Source: Eriocheir sinensis
Taxonomy: Eukaryota > Arthropoda > Malacostraca > Decapoda > Varunidae
Length of the DNA: 64,000 nucleotides
Direction of reading: 5' to 3'
NCBI RefSeq assembly: GCF_024679095.1
Contig: NW_026111825.1
Location: forward strand, 124,001-188,000
In this document: positions 57,819 to 64,000 of the stretch, one piece after another
How the letters are laid out: each line of letters begins with the position of its first letter
How positions within the stretch are numbered: the first letter of the stretch is position 1
Notes under the pieces: generated by a model
What the model was told of the DNA's origin: nothing
Seen by the model: the letters and a program-made list of their open reading frames with translations, nothing else
The model's database searches: none
Program-made: the position numbers and the translations under genes

Positions 57819-58925
57819 GTGAATAATTGCTGGCGAGGTTTACTCCATGCTTTTCGAAACTACACATTTCAGACATTTATTGATATTATGCAGCTTGTAT
57901 GGCACTTACTAACACAAAGATGGAAGCGAGCACCTTGACAGTAACACCCTCGTTCTCACTCGTCAGGATGTTACTTGTACTTCTGTCGCTCAGGATCATA
58001 TGTAATAATCATAATATAAGAGTAAGGCGATATAGTCATTCATGTTTCTGGGCTTCTAAAACTCCAGATGAACCTCTTAAAGTAGCCCAGCTGCACGTAC
58101 TGCATTGCATCCTGACCATTAAGCTGTCGTGGAGGGAAGGTATATGTAACCTTTCTCCGCACTTGAGCATGGGATTAACCCTTGCGACATATCAGCAAGC
58201 CATCCCCGCTCCCAGGGCTCTCAGCGACCGTGTCCCCATTATTCTCCGCCGCCGGGCAAGGGTGAGCACAGCGCACCACTAGGGTTTCTTCGTCCCCTCA
58301 TCACGTCTCTTTCACTGCTCCCTGCCTGAGCCCCTGTTCCCCCTACTTATCTCCTTCTCTGCCCTCAGCTCTATTTGTTTACGTAATAGCTTGTAATCCT
58401 CGTTTTGTACCGATTGTCATTTTTGTTCTCTAAAACCCAATTCAAGGTCCATTAGCCTGGTAAGATCCCCCCGGGACATGGTCAGCTTGCCATATTTCTT
58501 CACCGAACAACACTCTTCTCGTAAACCTTCCTACAAGATGAGCAGGTTTGTTATGAGTGTTTACCAACTACGTGTCCGTGTTCATGTAACTTTCAACTTG
58601 CTCAAAACTCCTCTCGAAGATGGTCTGCAGACCGATTTACTGCGTGACATGTTCACTATTCAGGGACTGGCCTGCACCCCCTCGTTGTGAAAGCGTTGTG
58701 GACAGTCAATGAAGAAAGTCTTTTGTGCCACCAGTCTTAACAATCAGTTACGGTACATTCTCCTGGATGATCCTTTTCTAACGGAGGGAATCTGGCACAA
58801 AAGCCACCAGTGAGGCTCGCTGCCCGCGGACATTATCTTACAAAAACCAAGGGGAGTGAGTTGAGCAGGGCAGGATGGGGCCCCGGACGCATTTTTACAC
58901 TCTGTATACTGACTCAACACCATAC
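57819..58925. other. Probable Wnt intron, no exon recognised
   Basis: Mixed composition. The next Wnt exon (SRE-AF-YAI, then CGCD-type sequence) was not found downstream to the window end. CAAGCCATCCCCGCTCCCAG (58196) to GGGCAAGGGTGAGC (58253) is exon-like, with a TATCAG acceptor and a donor, but too short to support. Confidence 0.5.
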
Positions 58926-59021
58926 CCTCCGGCGACCAATGAGACGCCTCAGAGACGAGTGCGTCATTCCCTCCGCCGACCAATCAGACGCTTCACAGAC
59001 GAATGCATTACTATGACGTCA
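58926..59021. promoter_or_regulatory. Duplicated CCAAT module followed by a CRE
   Basis: Two adjacent ~44-bp copies share CCCTCCGSCGACCAAT, CAGACGAG/CAGACGAA and a TGC(G)T-AT end. CCAAT lies at 58936-58940 and 58980-58984. A perfect palindromic TGACGTCA (cAMP response element) is at 59014-59021. CCAAT boxes near a CRE are typical of promoters, but no TATA, initiator or downstream exon is seen. Confidence 0.4.
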
Positions 59022-59233
59022 CATCGTCACATAAATCCTGTAATCATTTTTTTTTATTCATTTCAATCGTACAATGTGTATGTCTGTTAGCTAATGAAAC
59101 GTAATGTTTTATTCTGAGTTTTATTTGAGTATGGAAAATACTATAAGTTAAGTTACCGTGATTAATAAAGAAAAAAATAGGATTGTAAAAAGAAAATGGA
59201 GCATTTAAATGACATACTTAGGTAAATACAACT

Positions 59234-60029
<796 letters not shown>

Positions 60030-60202
60030 TGCTACTGAGAATTAGGGAAATAGGAGGACAGAGTAGGATAGGTATTGAAAAAAGGAAAGTGAGGAATTAC
60101 TTTGTGAAAGTATATAAACAGATGGATGAATAGTTTGGTAGGAAACTAAGTGGTGAAGAAGAAGAAGAAGAAGAAGAAGAAGAAGAAGAAAAATAATAAT
60201 AA

Positions 60203-60234
<32 letters not shown>

Positions 60235-61440
60235 TTGGTGGTAAGCTGAGGTCACTGTGGTATGACAGAATAATTTTCAACATCTAATGAGTGTGAACAC
60301 AGTTGGAGATGTTACTGTAGAAAGTACAGTATGGTGGGTATGGGAGCAGGCAAAATGCGAGCTTGTGTGGAGAGAGAAAACGAACAGAAGAGAAAGCAGG
60401 ATACTATATGTTACAAGTTGTAAAACTGTAAGTATGGATGGATTAACCCCATAAATGTTTAAGTATGGAGATGTAGTGGTAGGTGTATGCTATTGATATG
60501 TAAACTTGCTTGTGAACCATTAAGTGCAAGAGAAGTGGATGAAGACACTAACTGTCCCCTCTCAAGAGTAAAAGTGAGTGCAATAGCAATAAAGTTAGGA
60601 TGCTCAGTGATCAGGAAAAGTTTATGGGAGAATATTGACTGAAAGGCTGATGGAAATAACAGAGAAGGTTAGTAAGGAGCAAGGAGGTTTCAGGAAAGGG
60701 AAGGACTGCATGAATGAAATATTTACAATTAAGATGATAGTTGAATAGTATCTAGGAAGAGGTAGAAAACTATATGCAGCCTGTATGAATCTTAAGAAGA
60801 CATATGATAGGAGAAGATAAGGAAGATCTATGGAAAGTTCTAGGAATATATGGTGTAGGAGGACAGTTAGGTAATGGAGGGAAAAAAAAGGCATTTCATA
60901 GGAGCGTATTCATATGTGAGGGTGGAGGTGAGACAGGGATGTGATGTCGCCATAGCATATCAATATCTTTACGGATGATTTTATGAGGAAAATAAAGCCA
61001 AGGTTGGGAATATTGGAGCAAGATTGAGGTTGCATTTTGCTGATTAGCCTGTGATTGGATGTTTGCAGATGACACTGTCTTGCTTGCTGACAGTAAAGGG
61101 AACAAGATTAAAAATGTGGTGAATTAATTTAATAGGGTGTGTACAAGAGTGATATTGAAAGTTAAAGTAAATTGATCTTTTTAAGAGAAGAGGATATATA
61201 GGTGGTGAAGTTCAGCACGCATTGTAGCTAGTGTGAGTGTACCACTTGCTAAGAGATTCAGGTAATGATAACATAACATAACATATTTATAGGACAACAA
61301 AGGGTAGTCTACTTATCCGGAAACTGTGCTATGGATAAGCAATGTTTGAACTGGTTTGGACACATTGAGAAAAAATGAATGGTTAGTTGGAAAAAGATGT
61401 ACATGAGTTAGGATACTTAATGGCCAGAACCATGACTCTT
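60030..61440 (+). mobile_element. LINE relic of a second clade (FADDTVLLAD type)
   Basis: Degenerate RT-coding sequence in scattered frames: GIEKRKVRNYFVKVYKQMDE (60075), ILTERLMEITEKV then EQGGFRKGKDCMNEIFTIKM (about 60645-60740), GRGRKLYAACMNLKKTYDR (motif A region, normally LEKAYDRV), DRDVMSP-like sequence (motif B region, normally VRQGCVMSP), FADDTVLLADSKG (motif C, 61067-61105) and NWFGHIEK (C-terminal region, about 61350). Order and spacing fit one element of the RQGC / FADDTVLLA class, distinct from the CR1-like copies. A (GAA)n microsatellite (60158-60233) sits inside it. No intact frame. Confidence 0.8.
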
Positions 61441-62400
61441 CGCATTAGGCTGATTGAGAGATATGTTTAGTGCTAGGTTGCGGTGTCTTGTTATTGCCTT
61501 TGCATTACGGCTGCCTTTTCGTTTGCGACCCTTTCCAATGGGTGCAGCTCCTCGTGGCATGTCCACTGGCGTCGTGCAACAGAAGTGGGCTGGCAGGTAT
61601 TTGCCACGACCAGCTCCCTGCATAGCAGAACTACCAGTGCTGTGAAGAAGGCTGTTCAGTTGATTTGATGTTCGAACAGATTTAAGTCTTGACAACAGTT
61701 TCTGCATTCCCTCAAGAGTCTGTTCATCTCCATACTGGTAGCAAGGTGGAGCATAGTGTCATTAATTTATGTTATTACTTGTAATACTGCTGCACCTGTA
61801 GGTTTGGTAGAATTACTTAAGTCTCCAGTTCATTACATTCCACTTCTGGCTTTATGTTTGTAGGTGGCATCTCTACTTCCACATTATCTACATCATGAGC
61901 TGCACCATGAGACTTTGTTTTCCTCCAGTATGTGAGTGATCATCCCCTATTACTGATTCAGAGTTTTCTTTCAAGGTAACAAAGAAATCCAAGGGTGGTA
62001 CGTTTTCATTTCCAAGTGCAATACTTGCAAGCCAGTGCCTATTTTCTGGGCTATTTTCCAATATCTGAGAGTAACTGCAAGAGGAACTGTTCTGAACAAG
62101 CAGCCTGATGTTTGCAAACTTTACCAGTCATACAAGTACTGCACTCGCACAAGCCAACTTTAAGATATACAGTATACTGTATTTGTTCCTTTGACTGGCT
62201 TTTAACTATGAACTGATTCTGATCTTCATTATACCTAGTGATGCTTTCCTTACTAATGGAAATCCCAGTTGGTGGCTTCACTACTTTCCTTCTACAGAGA
62301 ACACATCAATGAGGCGTTGTTTCATATATTCATCAAATATTTCATTCATAAACATGATCAGTTGAATCGTGTTGTAGGCTTTACATCTGCAGGGCAAACC
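61417..62400 (-). mobile_element. MULE-like transposase relic with SWIM zinc finger
   Basis: Read from 62400 downward: KAYNTIQLIMFMNEIFDEYM, KQRLIDV; then a 76-residue frame (62281-62051) with YTVYLKVGLCECSTC-MTGKVCKHQAAC, which has the CxC...CxH pattern of a SWIM zinc finger; then, one frame over, NRHWLASIALGNENVPPLDF; then KLLSRLKSVRTSNQL, a basic stretch GKGRKRKGS and NLALNISLNQPNAKSHGSGH. SWIM domains of this type sit C-terminal to the catalytic domain in Mutator-like (MULE) transposases and in domesticated relatives. The catalytic DDE part was not found. Stops and frame changes mark it as broken. Confidence 0.7.
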
Positions 62401-62694
62401 AGAAACATGTATAGCATAAATTTTGTCCTGATTTCTAAAATATTACACATTGGTGCACAATTATTATACGTATATTATATATTATAAAGGTTTTTATTAG
62501 CTAAATATCGATGAACATTATTTATAGAATATGCATAGCAAAACATTATTTTTAGTTGTTTTCACAGTGATAAAAATTTAATTATATGTCAGTGTACTGA
62601 ATTTGTAACTTTTACTATTAGGCACTAGTAGTTTAGTAAGGAACTTCTTTAGTGTTACAATACCACAAATTTGCAATATATAATACCTTGCTGC

Positions 62695-62935
62695 TATGGA
62701 AACTGTATTTCTTCTCTATCTTCTAAGGTGAAAACTGAATTTCTTCCCTGAATCCCTATCTTGTATGGGAAAACTGTATTTCTTCTCTATCTTCTAAGGT
62801 GAAAACTGAATTTCTTCCCTATCTTGTATGGGGAAAACTGTATTCTTCTCTATCTTCTAAGGTGAAAACTGAATTTCTTCCTATCTTGTATGGGAAAACT
62901 GTATTTCTTCCTTTCTTCAATAGGGATATCTGTAT
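62695..62935. repeat. Tandem repeat, ~32-bp half-units in ~64-bp pairs
   Basis: TGTATTTCTTCTCTATCTTC alternates with TGAATTTCTTCCCTATCTTG, each followed by TAAGG or TATGG and GAAAAC. Full pairs start at about 62700, 62771, 62835 and 62895. Young, because copies differ by few bases. Confidence 0.92.
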
Positions 62936-63029
62936 TTTATGACAAATAATATACAAAGTCAAAATCTCTTCCAACGTCTCAAAAATTTTCCTAGAAATTT
63001 GCCTGGGGCAATCTCCCCTATAGCCCCCA

Positions 63030-63044
63030 CTGGCTACGCCACTG
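63030..63044 (-). other. Possible DNA-transposon terminal repeat
   Basis: Minus-strand CAGTGGCGTAGCCAG followed by TGGGGGCTATAGGGG resembles the ends of hAT-like elements I know from invertebrates. No matching inverted end was found nearby, so the element cannot be delimited. Confidence 0.3.
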
Positions 63045-64000
63045 GGAGGATTATTGGAAAAAGTACATCATTGAAATTCGTCAGTCATCGATGGGTTCCT
63101 CCATATACAAACATTATAAGGAATATAATACATGTTTTATATGACGTGTCAGAAGTCACTTTACCATTTTCTTTATGTGTACAATGTATTCCATGTTTAC
63201 CCCATTTTTTCCGGAAAACAGGTAAAATAGGGCTGAAAGTTGGGTTTAGGAAGGGCTGATTGACCTATTAGCCTTTTCCCATAGCATACAGTATTAACTA
63301 TGAACGAATTCGCTATGAACGACCCGTTCATCGACCTATTAGACGTTTATAAACTTGACTGAGGTATATATAATGACAAATGGCACACTAACCTGTTGAG
63401 AATGATATCTTTAATGATGCACATGGTAGATTCTGCAAAATTATTTGTGTGGTGTCACATGGCAAAAATCAGCCCTATACACAGTACTCCATTCTTCCTT
63501 CCTTTCTATCAGCTTTGCCAGAATGCCTGTAAATGCAATATACTTTAACTACATTGAAATAACATATTATCAGTGCATTACTTATGTACAGTCCCCTGCC
63601 ACTTCAATGCCTCCAACAATGCATTTTCGTTCCTATATCTGGCAATTGTGGCTATATTAAGACAAAACAAATACATGGTGCGAATCGTTACTAAGAGAAG
63701 GGCAGGAGGTAGTTTAAACTTTTTGCCTGTCATTCATCACAGGTGGGGAAGGACTATGATAGTGTCAGACGAAATGTTGTTAGAGGAGGGGTCTGTACAT
63801 GACGCCCACCAACAGAATGTAGTTATCTGTACTATACATTTAACTGTCAAGAATGTACGCAGTCAAAATGAATCTTATAATATGATGCATTAAAACATTC
63901 AACCAAACTGGACGATAAAGACAAGCAAGCCAGCCACCAAAACAAACGTAAAGCGCATACTAAATTTTAAAAGTATTAATCCACATCCGCATCAGTACAT
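63045..64000. other. AT-leaning sequence, no gene recognised
   Basis: No microsatellite above about 20 bp and no frame with recognisable motifs. The frames seen are short and ordinary for AT-rich DNA. Confidence 0.55.

Noticed and set aside
57229..57822. A ~197-codon + frame overlapping the Wnt exon
   Set aside because: It reads through the intron and polypyrimidine tract and is in the wrong frame for the Wnt signature. Only its last ~12 codons coincide with a plausible exon end.
58196..58262. Short exon-like segment between a TATCAG acceptor and a GTGAGC donor
   Set aside because: The peptide (QAIPAPRALSDRVPIILRRR) matches nothing I know, and the segment is too short to support alone.

Overview
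The window looks like nuclear DNA of an arthropod, most likely a decapod crustacean. The reasons are very dense AC/GT, AG/CT and GGA/CCT microsatellites (several over 150 bp), many degenerate non-LTR retrotransposon pieces of the kind common in crab and crayfish genomes, tRNA-derived SINE-like sequences, and a Wnt exon flanked by eukaryotic splice signals. There is no operon structure, rRNA gene, intact tRNA gene or CRISPR array. Species assignment is inference from sequence character only. Most of the window is intergenic or intronic repeat.

Layout. 0-6.3 kb: a G-rich 14-bp minisatellite, a dispersed repeat, a 77/79-bp satellite (2885-3912) and older diverged arrays that seem related to it. 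6.3-20.7 kb: low-complexity DNA in kilobase domains that are all-pyrimidine or all-purine on the + strand, with internal minisatellites, long CT and CA tracts and two hairpin-capable pairs of complementary microsatellites (16.8 and 17.1 kb). 21.9-24.9 kb: the only substantial protein-coding locus, encoding a putative secreted, N-glycosylation-rich protein rich in proline, glutamate, valine and lysine. It carries a 53-residue repeat and a recently amplified 10-residue repeat, and its middle is broken by a stop and two frame changes. 25-40.6 kb: more low-complexity DNA with several tandem duplications of about 141-166 bp. 40.7-41.9 kb: a 92-100-bp array whose units look like intron 3' ends, next to a candidate 74-nt coiled-coil exon on the minus strand. 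44.2-51.5 kb: a graveyard of non-LTR elements, with CR1-like copies in both orientations, one lacking its RT palm and lying beside a stray palm fragment, plus a 27-bp array. 53.7-56.1 kb: SINE-like pieces. 57.6 kb: an exon of a Wnt7-type ligand. 60-62.4 kb: a second LINE family and a minus-strand MULE-like transposase relic with a SWIM zinc finger.

The two host loci (the secreted repeat protein and Wnt7) show no sign of acting together. Every frame change I could place in them is of the same kind, one base missing. That suggests consensus deletion errors in the assembly at least as strongly as pseudogenes, so neither locus should be called dead on this sequence alone. I did not find a clear new multi-gene system. 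The best candidates for new biology are the secreted repeat protein, the splice-acceptor-like minisatellite, the complementary microsatellite hairpins and the kilobase purine/pyrimidine domains.
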